Shown: positions 49,454 through 58,464 of the stretch, piece after piece
How the letters are laid out: every line of letters starts with the position of its first letter
Position numbering within the stretch: the stretch's first letter is position 1
Assembly (NCBI GenBank): GCA_039029515.1
Contig: JBCCFX010000001.1
Coordinates: forward strand, 5,285-69,284
DNA from: JBCCFX01 sp039029515
Lineage (GTDB): Bacteria > Planctomycetota > Phycisphaerae > Phycisphaerales > SM1A02
Length of the DNA stretch: 64,000 nt
Reading direction: 5' to 3'
Made by a program: the position numbers and the translations under genes
The notes under the pieces: generated by a model
The model's input: only the letters and a program-made list of their open reading frames with translations
Databases searched by the model: none
What the model was told of the DNA's origin: nothing

Positions 49454-49930
49454 ATGCCGATCCTTATACGTATGACACGCCTCGTGCTGTCCATCCTGCT
49501 GTCCGTGATGATTGTGTGCCAATCCGCATTGGCAGGCCTGATCTTCTGCTCGGGCGGCGGCGCATTTCATATTGAGGCTTCATCAACACACGCGAGCGAT
49601 CATCCGCACCATCATGGTTCATCCTGCGGTCACCATCATGGTTCATCCTATGGTCACCATCACGCAGATCACTCCCATTCGATCGTGGGTGATTCGGATT
49701 CAACCCAACCGTGTGAATGCACTGATGTGGAGTTCAGTGACGCTGAAGCGGTGCCGGGGACGCGCGATGTCGTGTCGCCGCAAGCGCTGAAGCTCTTCCC
49801 GCTCGGTGTGGATTTCCAACTCACCACCGAGTCATGTGTCCAGGCGCAGTTCGCGCCACCGCGATCGGCGGCAAGAGAACCCGCACAACATCACCTGGCT
49901 GTCCTGCGCGCTGTCCGCCTTCGCCTGTAG
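49454..49930 (+). CDS. Small exported His-rich protein preceding the metal efflux operon
   Basis: 158 residues from ATG 49454 (ATG 49472 gives 152). A signal peptide (LVLSILLSVMIVCQSALAG) leads to a His-rich stretch made of three copies of HHHGSS/CG-type units, then CECTDVEFSD and a C-terminal region without a recognised domain. Several Cys (FCSGG, CEC) may also bind metal. It stands directly upstream of an outer-membrane efflux gene, so it may be a periplasmic metal binder or sensor for the czcCBA-type system. A longer frame starting near 49172 is rejected because the signal peptide lies at the internal ATG. No ribosome site is obvious. Confidence 0.65.
   Translation: MPILIRMTRLVLSILLSVMIVCQSALAGLIFCSGGGAFHIEASSTHASDHPHHHGSSCGHHHGSSYGHHHADHSHSIVGDSDSTQPCECTDVEFSDAEAVPGTRDVVSPQALKLFPLGVDFQLTTESCVQAQFAPPRSAAREPAQHHLAVLRAVRLRL
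49607..49663 (+). repeat. 24-bp tandem repeat encoding His-rich units
   Basis: Units begin at 49607, 49631 and 49655 with the common core CACCATCAtGGTTCATCC; the third is partial. They encode His-His-His-Gly-Ser-Ser and Gly, forming a metal-binding tract in the small exported protein. Confidence 0.8.
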
Positions 49931-50019
49931 ACCTTCAACTCGTGCACTGACGCACACGCGATGCTGTCGTTTCGACAGTCCGCTCGTGGTTTTCTTGCGC
50001 TTGTTGGAGAGCATCACTC

Positions 50020-51441
50020 ATGAACCCGCGGCACATCTGGCCGGCTGCGACGTTTGCAATCGTCGTCATGACCGGCTGTCAGACATACGTTGAGCAGCCG
50101 CTCGACCTGGCATCGCATGCCACAGCATTCGATCATCGAATCGTTGATCTGGCGTCGATCCGATCGTACGCAGCACATCTCGATGACGATGAGGCAATCG
50201 TGCCTGCGTCATTCGCGTTCGATGATGGTTTGACCCTGGCGGAAGCTGAGGTCGTCGCGTTGTTCTACAACGCTCGTCTTCGTCGTGAACGGCTTGCAGT
50301 CGGCATCGCTCGGGCGACGATGGATCATGCCGGCCAGTGGGATGATCCGATCTTTGGCTTCGATGGCGCGGAGATCATGTCGCCATCCCAACCGTTCCAA
50401 CTCGGGCTTCGGTTGGACTTCACCATTCCTGTCTCAGGCCGGCTGGACGTTGAGCGCGATCGAGCGACTTCGGCTCATGATGCCGCACTGCGTTCGGTTG
50501 CGCATGCCGAATGGACGGTCCGAATTACGGTGCGCGATGCATGGACCAACTGGACGCTTGCAGAACAGCATCTGGCATTGCACCGAGAGATGGTCGCGCA
50601 GATTGAATCCATCGCTGGCACAGCGGCTCGTCTCGAATCGGCGGGCGAGTTGAGTCGAGTGGAAGCGCGCCTCTTCCGGGTCGAACTGGCTGAGCGTCGA
50701 GTCGCCATGCTCGAGGCGGAGCATGCCGCTTACCGTTCGCGGATGCACGTCACCAATCTGATTGGTCTCCCGCCGAATGCCGAAGTGGATCTTGTGCCGA
50801 GCCTCGCTATGGCGACACCGCCGCCTGTCGACGATGAGTCTCGGCGCATTATCGAATGCAACACAGCGCTTGCAGTGCAGCGAGCGGCGTATCAGGTTGC
50901 TGAAGATACATTGCGTCTCGAAATGCGCAAGCAGTATCCGGACATCACATTCGGCGCTGGCTACGGCAGTGAGAACAACGACGATCGACTCCTGCTTGGA
51001 GTGTCTTTGCCGATACCGGTGTTCAATCGCAATCAAGCGGGGATTGCTGAAGCTGAAGCCATGCGGTCATATGCCCGCGCGCAGGCCGAAACGACCTATG
51101 AGCGTCTGTTGCACGAGATCGCACGAGCGCACGCTGACCGGAGCGCAGCACGCGCACAGTGGACGCGATTTGAATCGGATGTCATCCCCATGCTGGATGA
51201 GCAGGCAGCCGATGTGATCAGGATTGCCGAGCTCGGTGATGTCGACACGTTGATCTTGCTCACGACTGTGGAGCGACACTTTGAGGTGCGATCACGCTTG
51301 CTGGAGCTCAAGCGAGAAGAAGTTCGAGCTGCGCTCGAGGTCATCCGCCATCGAGGCCCGGATCAACCTCACCAGACGGCAACGCATTCGAGGGCTCCAT
51401 CGGAGTCCGATGCCAGTACGACGAATGGAGCAGAACAATGA
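50020..51441 (+). CDS. Outer membrane efflux lipoprotein (TolC/CzcC family)
   Basis: A 473-residue TolC-like channel. The N-terminus has a lipobox (VVMTGC). Two coiled-coil outer-membrane-efflux repeats follow: LAEAEVVALFYNARLRRERL, with the pore loop region (QPFQLGLRLDFTIPVSG), then DVERDRATSAHDAALRSV, and the second repeat near LEMRKQYPDITFGAGYGSENNDDRLLLGVSLPIPVFNRNQAGIAEAE. The GVSLPIPVFNRN sequence is typical of CzcC/CusC-type metal efflux partners. GGAG lies about 10 bases before the ATG, and the stop overlaps the start of the membrane-fusion gene (ATGA). Confidence 0.9.
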   Translation: MNPRHIWPAATFAIVVMTGCQTYVEQPLDLASHATAFDHRIVDLASIRSYAAHLDDDEAIVPASFAFDDGLTLAEAEVVALFYNARLRRERLAVGIARATMDHAGQWDDPIFGFDGAEIMSPSQPFQLGLRLDFTIPVSGRLDVERDRATSAHDAALRSVAHAEWTVRITVRDAWTNWTLAEQHLALHREMVAQIESIAGTAARLESAGELSRVEARLFRVELAERRVAMLEAEHAAYRSRMHVTNLIGLPPNAEVDLVPSLAMATPPPVDDESRRIIECNTALAVQRAAYQVAEDTLRLEMRKQYPDITFGAGYGSENNDDRLLLGVSLPIPVFNRNQAGIAEAEAMRSYARAQAETTYERLLHEIARAHADRSAARAQWTRFESDVIPMLDEQAADVIRIAELGDVDTLILLTTVERHFEVRSRLLELKREEVRAALEVIRHRGPDQPHQTATHSRAPSESDASTTNGAEQ

Positions 51442-52880
51442 CCGCACGACCCATGCTGCGGATGTTTGCGATCGGATTCATCATGGCGATGTGTTGTGTG
51501 GGGTGTCGTGATGACGGCGCTTCGAAAAGTGCCAGCGATGAGGCCGATCAGGCACATGAAGCGCCAACGAATCGCGTGGCGATTTCGCCATCGGTGCGAT
51601 CGAATCTGGGCATCAGTTTCGTCAACGTGGAACGGCGCCGCATCGAACAGACGCTGCGCATGCCAGGGAAGTTCGAGTACCTGCCAACCGCGCGTCGCGA
51701 GTATCGAACGATGCTGCCCGGCCGCGTGGAGTTGAAGGTTGAGCAGTTCCAGCGTGTAAATGCCGGCGATGTGCTCTATACGATTGACTCGCCGGGTTGG
51801 CGACAGATGCAGCAGCAACTCGCTGCGGCAGAATCCATGATCCACCGTCTGACGACGCGGATATCGACGTTTGAACCGCTCATGGCGTCGCACGATCAGC
51901 ACGAGGCCAACCTGCGCGACAGTGTTGCGGTCTGGACCGAACGCGTCGAACAATTGCGGTCCATCATGGATGCCGGCGGCGGTCGCGTCGGTCAATTTGC
52001 CGAAGCGCGGGCGACGCTTGCGTCGGCTCGTGCAGATCTCGCGAACGTCGAGGAAAAACACGCCGAGTTGATTGCGTCGCAGGCTGAAGCAATGGCCGAA
52101 TTAGCATCGGCCAAGTCGACGCGGCAGTTCCTGCTTGATGCTGCATCTTCGATCGTAGGACATGATCGCACTGATCTCGAGGCGGTCGGGGCTGGTCCGG
52201 ATGGCGACACGCCGGGATGGGCGCGCATTGATGCGATCGATGTGCGTGCATCGGAAGCAGGCATCATCGAACAGCTTGGGCTCACCAACGGTTCCTGGGC
52301 CGATGAGAAATCGACGGTGTTGACCGTCGTGCAGCCTGATCGGCTTCGGTTCCATGCATTGGGATTGCAGAGTGACCTCGGCGTGCTGCGCGATGGACTC
52401 GAGGCACGCATTGTGCCACCCGCACCGACGCGCTCTGGTCGAGGTGTGCCGCTCGATGACACCATGGTGGGCACGGTATCGCTTGGCTTGCGCGGCGATG
52501 CCAGCGACCGAACGGTCGATCTCTATGTCACACCAGCTGCATTGTCAGCGTGGGCGCGACCTGGCGTCTCAGCGCAGCTGGAGATTGTGACGGATTCAAC
52601 CGCAACGCCAGAATTGGCGATTCCACTTGCCGCCGTGCAGCGTGACGGTCTCATGCCGGTGATCTTTCGTCGTGCGCCGGACAACCCCAATGAAGCAATT
52701 CGGATTGAAGCCGACCTTGGCAAGGATGACGGCCGATGGGTTGCATTGCTGAGCGGCGTTCGAGATGGCGATGAGATCGTGCTCGACGGCGCGTTTCAGC
52801 TCATGCTTGCCACCAGTGGTTCGGTTCAGAAGGGCGGTCACTTTCACGCGGATGGCACCTTCCACGCGGAGGATCATTAA
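51438..52880 (+). CDS. RND efflux periplasmic adaptor (CzcB/CusB-type), lipoprotein
   Basis: A 480-residue membrane fusion protein with lipobox (MAMCCVGC). The order is usual: lipoyl-like beta domain around PGRVELKVEQFQRVNAGDVLYTID, a long helical hairpin (AAAESMIHRLTTR ... TLASARADLANVEEKHAELIASQAEAMAELASA), then a beta-barrel near TVLTVVQPDRLRFHALG and the membrane-proximal domain ending in LLSGVRDGDEIVLDGAFQLMLA. It connects the RND pump to the outer-membrane channel. The C-terminal tail KGGHFHADGTFHAEDH is His-rich and may bind metal. It lies 3 bases upstream of the pump gene. Confidence 0.9.
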   Translation: MTARPMLRMFAIGFIMAMCCVGCRDDGASKSASDEADQAHEAPTNRVAISPSVRSNLGISFVNVERRRIEQTLRMPGKFEYLPTARREYRTMLPGRVELKVEQFQRVNAGDVLYTIDSPGWRQMQQQLAAAESMIHRLTTRISTFEPLMASHDQHEANLRDSVAVWTERVEQLRSIMDAGGGRVGQFAEARATLASARADLANVEEKHAELIASQAEAMAELASAKSTRQFLLDAASSIVGHDRTDLEAVGAGPDGDTPGWARIDAIDVRASEAGIIEQLGLTNGSWADEKSTVLTVVQPDRLRFHALGLQSDLGVLRDGLEARIVPPAPTRSGRGVPLDDTMVGTVSLGLRGDASDRTVDLYVTPAALSAWARPGVSAQLEIVTDSTATPELAIPLAAVQRDGLMPVIFRRAPDNPNEAIRIEADLGKDDGRWVALLSGVRDGDEIVLDGAFQLMLATSGSVQKGGHFHADGTFHAEDH

Positions 52881-52883
52881 GCC

Positions 52884-55800
52884 ATGTTGAAGGGGCTGAT
52901 TCGATTCTCATTGCAGTATTCCTCACTGGTCGTGCTCGCGGCCGTGCTGCTCGTTGCATTTGCGTGTTATCGCCTGCCGCAGATGAGCGTGGATGTCTTC
53001 CCGGAACTCAATGCACCGACCGTCGTGATCATGTCCGAGGCAGGCGGCCTCGCTGCGGACGAGGTTGAGCAGTACGTCACGTTTCCGATTGAGACCACGG
53101 TCAACGGCATGACCGGCGTGCGGCGTGTGCGAAGCGCGAGCGCGATCGGGCTGTCAATTGTCTGGGTGGATCTCGACTGGGGTGCGGACCTCTACGATGC
53201 ACGTCAGCTCGTGGCGGAACGGCTGACAGCAGTGCGTGGTACCTTGCCGGATGATGTCACACCGTTCATCACACCGATCACGTCGATTGCCGGCGAGATC
53301 ATGTTGATTTCCATTTCATCGCCTTCTGGTGAGGCGTCACCAATGGAGTTGCGTTCGTACGCGGAGTTTGATCTGCGGAACAAGCTTCTTGCCGTTCCTG
53401 GGGTTGCGCAGGCTGCTGCGATTGGCGGGGAACTCCCTGAGTATCAGGTCAATGTGAATCAAGATCTGTTGCGACTCTACGATCTGACAATTTCCGACAT
53501 CGTTGAAGCGGCGGGTGGCTCGCACAGCACGGCAAGCGCAGGGTATCTCCCGAACGTGGACAGCCTTGAGATTCCGATTCGACAACAGAGCCGTGTCCGC
53601 TCGACTCGCGACATTGCCAGCACGATCATTCGGTACCACGACGGTGCACCGGTCACCATTGGGCAGGTGGCGGATGTTCAGCTCGGTCCCGCATTGAAAC
53701 GCGGTACCGCATCGGAGGCTGCGTTGCCGGCTGTCATCATGTCAATCCAGAAATCGCCCGGCACCAATACGCTCGCATTGACGCGGCAACTGGATGAACT
53801 GTTTGATCAGATCGAAGGGGCAATGCCCGAAGGCATGGTGCTGAATCGTGATGTCGTTCGGCAGTCACACTTCATCAATCGCGCCATGACGAACGTGACG
53901 AAGGTGCTGCTTGAAGCAGTGTTGATTGTGACGGTCGTGCTTGTCCTGTTCCTGATGAATGCTCGAGCAACCGTCATTACGCTCACGGCGTTGCCTGTCT
54001 CGCTAGCCGTTGGTCTGCTTGTTATGGATGGCATGAACCTCGGGCTGAATGTGATGACGCTTGGTGGTCTGACGGTAGCGATCGGCGTGCTCGTGGATGA
54101 TGCCATCATCGATGTCGAGAATGTTGTTCGGCGACTCCAGCAGCATCGCGCGGAAGGCGGCGCTTCACGTGCGATTACCGAGGTCGTCTTCAATGCGAGC
54201 AACGAGATTCGCCCGGCGATGGTCTTTGCGACCGTGATCATTGTCATGGTGTTCGTGCCGCTGCTGTTCCTTCAGGGGTTGGAAGGACGGTTCTTCCGCC
54301 CACTTGCAATCACCTACATGATTTCCATCCTTGCATCGCTTGTGGTTGCATTGACGCTGACGCCGGCGTTGTGCAGCATCATGATGCGAGGCCGACTCAG
54401 CGCATCCCGAGCGCACGACGACGCATGGTTGGTTCGCCGGATCAAAGGCATCTATGAACCATCATTGCGGCTGGCGCTCCGCATGCGGGGCATTGTGCTC
54501 GGTGCGGCTGGATTGGCTACGGTGCTCGCGTTGATGCTCGCGAGTACGTATGGCACATCGTTTCTCCCGAGTTTCAATGAAGGGACGTTCACAGTCTTCC
54601 TCATGGCACCGCCCGGGACGTCGCTCGTTGAGAGTGATCGGCTTGGCTATCAGATCGATTCCCGGCTCAGCGCCATTGAAGGCGTGCGCTCCGTGTCGCG
54701 GCGAACCGGACGAGCCGAACGCGATGAACATGCGGAGCCGGTCAGCAACTCGGAACTCGATGTCACCGTGAAAGCGGGAGTCGATCGCGATGCCGTCCGA
54801 ACCGAGATCGATGCGGTGCTGGCGTCCATTCCAGGTATCACCACGATGGTCGGTCAACCAATTGAGCACCGGCTGAGCCATGTGTTGTCGGGAACGCCCG
54901 CGGCGATTGCCATCAACATCTTCGGGGAAGATCTCTCAGCGTTGCGGCGAACCGCAAAGGCCATCGAACAGGAGCTCAAGGCTGTGCCGGGTGCACGCGA
55001 TGTGAATGCAAACCGTGAAGTATTGATCACGTCGTTGCCGGTTCGGTATCGTCATGCGGAGCTTGCTGCGGCGGGACTGAGTCCTGCGGCTGCGGCAGAA
55101 CAGGTTCGTGAGGCGATGTACGGCGAGGTTGTTGATCGCGTTAATCAAGGTGTTCGGCAATACGATCTCGTCGTCCGTCTTGATCCGTCGCAGCGTCAAT
55201 CCATCGCGCAGGTGCGCGACCTGATGTTGCGCGGGCAGGGCGGTGCAACGGTCCGGCTTCGTGATGTGGCGGACATCGGGCCGGAACGATCCAGTAATCT
55301 CATCACACGCGAGAACGCGCAGCGGAAAGCGGTGATCTCACTCAACGTGGCTGAGGATTCAAATCTTGGCGACCTTGTTGCCGCGGTCCGATCTCGCGTT
55401 GATCCCATTGTGCAGGACGCAGGATTGACAGTTGTGTATGGCGGTCAGTTCGAGGCACAGCAATCGGCGTCTCGCACCATCGTGGTCACGGGCTTGCTGG
55501 TGGCGATCCTGATGCTGATGCTGCTTCAGATTTCGACAGGTTCCTTCCGAGCTGCGCTGCTCGTCATGCTGAACATGCCACTTGCGCTGATCGGCGGGAT
55601 CGTTGCCATCTTCCTGACGGAAGGCGCTGGCGCGATTGCGAACATGGGTTCACTCATCGGAATTGGAGAAGCGGCAGCCGCACCGGTGATCTCAATTGCC
55701 AGCATGGTGGGCTTCGTCACGCTGTTCGGCATTGCGGTGCGAAATGGCATTCTGCTCATCAATCACTACAACCACCTCATCAACGTCGATGGACGATCGA

Positions 55801-56075
55801 TAGTCGACGCCGTCCTGCAGGGGTCCATGGAGCGCCTGGTACCGATCTTGATGACGGCGATTTCAGCGGCACTTGGACTTGCGCCGTTGGCACTGGCGGC
55901 GGGTGAGCCGGGGAGTGAACTTCTCGCACCGCTTGCGATCGTCACCCTCGGCGGCCTGCTGACATCGACCTTTCTGAATCTGATTGTTGTTCCTGCCGGT
56001 TTCATGCTCATCTTTGGTGGCGCGCGCAACGAAGATGGGACGACTCTGGCACCAGCCGAATCGACACAAGCCTGA
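52884..56075 (+). CDS. Heavy-metal efflux RND transporter (CzcA/CusA family)
   Basis: A 1,063-residue HME-type pump with 12 membrane segments and two large periplasmic loops; length as CzcA. The TM4 proton-relay motif reads GVLVDDAIIDVEN, with two adjacent Asp, differing from the CzcA (DFG...DGA) and CusA (A-x-G...D-x-A) forms, so substrate may be another divalent or monovalent metal. Also seen are FPELNAPTVVIMSEAGG and VTFPIETTVNGMTGV at the N-terminus, ALTLTPALCSIMM after TM6, and VVYGGQFEAQQSA. It takes metal from the periplasm or cytoplasm and exports it by proton antiport. The genes before and after it encode His-rich exported proteins. Confidence 0.92.
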   Translation: MLKGLIRFSLQYSSLVVLAAVLLVAFACYRLPQMSVDVFPELNAPTVVIMSEAGGLAADEVEQYVTFPIETTVNGMTGVRRVRSASAIGLSIVWVDLDWGADLYDARQLVAERLTAVRGTLPDDVTPFITPITSIAGEIMLISISSPSGEASPMELRSYAEFDLRNKLLAVPGVAQAAAIGGELPEYQVNVNQDLLRLYDLTISDIVEAAGGSHSTASAGYLPNVDSLEIPIRQQSRVRSTRDIASTIIRYHDGAPVTIGQVADVQLGPALKRGTASEAALPAVIMSIQKSPGTNTLALTRQLDELFDQIEGAMPEGMVLNRDVVRQSHFINRAMTNVTKVLLEAVLIVTVVLVLFLMNARATVITLTALPVSLAVGLLVMDGMNLGLNVMTLGGLTVAIGVLVDDAIIDVENVVRRLQQHRAEGGASRAITEVVFNASNEIRPAMVFATVIIVMVFVPLLFLQGLEGRFFRPLAITYMISILASLVVALTLTPALCSIMMRGRLSASRAHDDAWLVRRIKGIYEPSLRLALRMRGIVLGAAGLATVLALMLASTYGTSFLPSFNEGTFTVFLMAPPGTSLVESDRLGYQIDSRLSAIEGVRSVSRRTGRAERDEHAEPVSNSELDVTVKAGVDRDAVRTEIDAVLASIPGITTMVGQPIEHRLSHVLSGTPAAIAINIFGEDLSALRRTAKAIEQELKAVPGARDVNANREVLITSLPVRYRHAELAAAGLSPAAAAEQVREAMYGEVVDRVNQGVRQYDLVVRLDPSQRQSIAQVRDLMLRGQGGATVRLRDVADIGPERSSNLITRENAQRKAVISLNVAEDSNLGDLVAAVRSRVDPIVQDAGLTVVYGGQFEAQQSASRTIVVTGLLVAILMLMLLQISTGSFRAALLVMLNMPLALIGGIVAIFLTEGAGAIANMGSLIGIGEAAAAPVISIASMVGFVTLFGIAVRNGILLINHYNHLINVDGRSIVDAVLQGSMERLVPILMTAISAALGLAPLALAAGEPGSELLAPLAIVTLGGLLTSTFLNLIVVPAGFMLIFGGARNEDGTTLAPAESTQA

Positions 56076-56121
56076 ATTGGCGCAATACTGCTTCGACTCG
56101 CTCATTCTGGAGACCAACCCC

Positions 56122-56649
56122 ATGAACGCTATCCTTCGCATTGTCTGTACCTGCGGCTTGTTGGGGCTTCTGTCCCTCGTGGGCTGTCAGGAATCGCCCG
56201 ACACTGGCGCCGCAACGAACAGCACAAGCCATGACCACGACCATGGTGATCACAGTCATGATCACGGCGATCATGACCACGATCACAGTGACCATGACCA
56301 CGATCACGGTGACCATGACCATGGACATGGTGAAGCGACGACGCTTGGGTCGATCACGATTCACGAATCGACATTTGAAGTCATGCTTGCAGGCGAGGTG
56401 CAGCCCATGGAAGAGGTTCACCTCGATGTCATTCACACGGATGGACCGATGCCCGCGGCGGTGCGCCTCTGGATCGGCGATTCGTTCGGAACCGGCGCAC
56501 TGAAGGTCAAGGTCGAGTTTGACAACAACGAAGCACATGTGCACGTCGAAGCACCGGTCGAGATTCTGGACAACACTGCGGTGTGGCTGGAGACCGAGGA
56601 TTCGAGTCAGAATCGAAGCAGCAAGAGCATCCCATTGCCCGAAGCGTGA
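56122..56649 (+). CDS. Exported His/Asp-rich metal-binding lipoprotein after the RND pump
   Basis: A 175-residue lipoprotein: signal peptide with lipobox LSLVGC, then about 35 residues made almost only of His, Asp and Gly (HDHDHGDHSHDHGD-type units), then a 90-residue beta-rich domain with HIHTDG-like and EAHVHVEAPVEIL stretches. The composition resembles metal-binding histidine-rich proteins of the CzcE/ZnuA linker type. GGAG is 10 bases before the ATG. It is 46 bases downstream of the pump gene and is probably a periplasmic metal buffer that loads the efflux complex. Confidence 0.75.
   Translation: MNAILRIVCTCGLLGLLSLVGCQESPDTGAATNSTSHDHDHGDHSHDHGDHDHDHSDHDHDHGDHDHGHGEATTLGSITIHESTFEVMLAGEVQPMEEVHLDVIHTDGPMPAAVRLWIGDSFGTGALKVKVEFDNNEAHVHVEAPVEILDNTAVWLETEDSSQNRSSKSIPLPEA
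56230..56332 (+). repeat. Low-complexity CAT/GAC/CAC repeat coding the His/Asp tract
   Basis: Alternating His (CAT/CAC), Asp (GAC/GAT) and Gly codons form an imperfect 12- to 15-base repeat that codes the metal-binding tract of the downstream lipoprotein. Confidence 0.8.
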
Positions 56650-56698
56650 TGGTGATGTTGACGAAGCGCCGTATAGAGGTGAGTTTCAATCATTGGAT

Positions 56699-57178
56699 AT
56701 GAATCAGGTGACGCCAATTGCCATTCGTGAGGATGACTTGACCTGCAACGCGGTGATCGCGCTGTTGGAGGTGCATCTCAAGGGTGTCGCCATGCACTCG
56801 CCGCCTGAGAGCATCCATGCGCTGGATCTGGATGGATTGCGCGCCCCGGACATGACGTTCTGGACAGCATGGCGAGGCGCGGATCTGGCCGGGTGCGGGG
56901 CGCTGCGCGAATTGGACGCGGAACATGGTGAGATCAAGTCGATGCGAACTGCGGAAGCGCATCTGCGGCGAGGCGTCGCGCGGGCGTTGCTGGCACATAT
57001 GCTCGATGTGGCGAGAAGCCGCGCTTATGTCAAGGTGAGCCTTGAGACCGGCGCGCAGGATGGGTTTGCGCCAGCCCATGCGCTTTATCGTTCGTTCGGA
57101 TTCAATCCATGCGGTCCATTCGGCTCGTACCGTGAGGACCCGAATAGTCTGTTCATGACAAGGCAGCTCGATGGTTGA
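56699..57178 (+). CDS. GNAT-family N-acetyltransferase
   Basis: A 159-residue acetyltransferase. The acetyl-CoA-binding motif A is AHLRRGVARALLAHMLDVAR (R-R-x-G-x-A), with motif B in LYRSFGFNPCGPFGSYREDP and a central strand GEIKSMRTA. The start at 56699 is weakly defined; no ribosome site is clear. It is convergent with sbtB and follows the His-rich lipoprotein by 49 bases, so it could also be read from the efflux operon promoter. Substrate unknown. Confidence 0.82.
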   Translation: MNQVTPIAIREDDLTCNAVIALLEVHLKGVAMHSPPESIHALDLDGLRAPDMTFWTAWRGADLAGCGALRELDAEHGEIKSMRTAEAHLRRGVARALLAHMLDVARSRAYVKVSLETGAQDGFAPAHALYRSFGFNPCGPFGSYREDPNSLFMTRQLDG

Positions 57179-57190
57179 GCATGTGGCGCG

Positions 57191-57490
57191 CTAGTGGCGC
57201 AGCCACTGAGCGTCAGAAACCAGACAGATACCGCCCGTGTCCTTCATAACGGTCTGCACTGCATCAAGAACAGCATCTGCAGTCTCATGAGGTACGGCGG
57301 CGATGATGATCACATTGCGAGAGAGATCGGTCAGTCCATCACCGCGGCGCTCACCGCGATCTCCTGTGCCTGTGATGTCGTGCATCACGGTATAGCCTGT
57401 CGCGCCGGCATCCTTCATTGCCGCAACGATGGTGCGCAGGTACACGCTCTCGATCACGATTTCCAGTCGCTTCACGGATTCCATAATCAT
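57191..57490 (-). CDS. sbtB: SbtB-like PII signalling protein
   Basis: A 99-residue PII-like protein. The start was set at the ATG 57488-57490, which overlaps the sbtA stop (ATGA); a longer frame to 57832 lies inside sbtA and is rejected. The beta-alpha-beta PII fold is seen: KRLEIVIESVYLRTIVAAMKDAGATGYTVMHDI, the T-loop TGTGDRGERRGDGLTDLSRNV and IIAAVPHETADAVLDAVQTVMKDTGGICLVSDA. The T-loop pattern with GxRGxRxGDGL is shared with SbtB, the cyclic-nucleotide/ATP-binding regulator of SbtA in cyanobacteria. The redox CGxxGC tail of some SbtB is absent. Confidence 0.87.
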   Translation of the reverse strand: MIMESVKRLEIVIESVYLRTIVAAMKDAGATGYTVMHDITGTGDRGERRGDGLTDLSRNVIIIAAVPHETADAVLDAVQTVMKDTGGICLVSDAQWLRH

Positions 57491-58464
57491 GTCCACCAGG
57501 CGTCGATGATCATCATGTACACAGGGATGCCGATGATGACATTGAATGGGAATGTAATGCCAAGCGACATCGGGACAAAGAGCCCCGGATTTGCTTTTGG
57601 CAAACTGAGGCGCATAGCCGCCGGAACTGCGATATAGCTCGCGCTCCCGCAAAGGACCGCCATCAGCAGTGCATCGCCACGTCCAAGCCCGATCAGTCGA
57701 GCGAGTGCAATGCCAATGACCGCGTGCGCCACCGCGGCAAGCATCGCAAAAATCACCAGTCGCCATCCTGCGGAACGAAGGTCGCCGAGTCGACGCGCGG
57801 CGATCAGTCCCATGTCGAGCAGGAAGAGGCACAGAACACCGTTGAATGGTTGTTTGACGAATGGTGCGAGTGATTCTGCATCTTCGTGCGTCAGGCTTCC
57901 GATGATCAGACTGCCGAGCAGGAGCAGCACCGCGCCGTTGAGGAATGCTTCGTGGAGAAGCTTCGACCAGTCGATGGAGGCCTTCTTGCCCGTCGCCGCA
58001 TCGCGGCTTGCGATGCGCGCCAGGATGATGCCGACCACGATTGCAGGTGATTCCATAATGGCCATGGCGGCGACCATGTAGCCACCGTACTCAAGGTCGC
58101 GTTGCGTCAGGAAGCTGACGGCGGTGATGAATGTGACCGCACTGATCGAACCGTACGTCGCGGCGATCGCTGCCGCATCCGGCACGCTGACCCAGCGCCG
58201 AACGATGGCAAAGCTCCAGATGGGCGTCAACGAAGCCATGAGCACGCACGCGCTGAGCGCGGTCAGGATCGCGATGGTAATCCCGCCTTCGCCGAGTTCC
58301 ACGCCGCCTTTGTAGCCGATCGAAAACAGCAGATAGAGCGAGAGGAACTTGGAGATCGGTCCGGGGATATCGAGATCACTACGAACCCACACCGCGACAG
58401 CGCCCAGCGCAAAGAACAGCACCGGGGCGTTCAGCAGGTTGCTGAGGATGAGGCTCGGATCCAT
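57487..58464 (-). CDS. sbtA: SbtA-like sodium-dependent bicarbonate transporter
   Basis: A 325-residue membrane protein with about ten hydrophobic segments of the SbtA family. Typical pieces: LNAPVLFFALGAVAVWVRSDLDIPGPISKFLSLYLLFSIGYKGG at the N-terminus, YGSISAVTFITAV and MAIMESPAIVVG, and in the second half GSASYIAVPAAMRLSLPKANPGLFVPMSLGITFPFNV. These are the two inverted repeats with substrate motifs. It imports HCO3- with Na+. Directly followed by sbtB with an ATGA overlap, as in cyanobacteria. Bicarbonate use in a heterotroph may serve carboxylation reactions or pH/CO2 supply. Specificity inferred. Confidence 0.9.
   Translation of the reverse strand: MDPSLILSNLLNAPVLFFALGAVAVWVRSDLDIPGPISKFLSLYLLFSIGYKGGVELGEGGITIAILTALSACVLMASLTPIWSFAIVRRWVSVPDAAAIAATYGSISAVTFITAVSFLTQRDLEYGGYMVAAMAIMESPAIVVGIILARIASRDAATGKKASIDWSKLLHEAFLNGAVLLLLGSLIIGSLTHEDAESLAPFVKQPFNGVLCLFLLDMGLIAARRLGDLRSAGWRLVIFAMLAAVAHAVIGIALARLIGLGRGDALLMAVLCGSASYIAVPAAMRLSLPKANPGLFVPMSLGITFPFNVIIGIPVYMMIIDAWWT

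Noticed and set aside
49607..49663. Possible CRISPR-like or regulatory repeat array.
   Set aside because: The 24-base units are codon repeats for a His-rich tract and have no spacers.
57491..57832. Longer reading frame for the PII-like protein.
   Set aside because: It lies inside sbtA out of frame; the ATGA overlap at 57487-57490 and the conserved N-terminus of SbtB fix the start.
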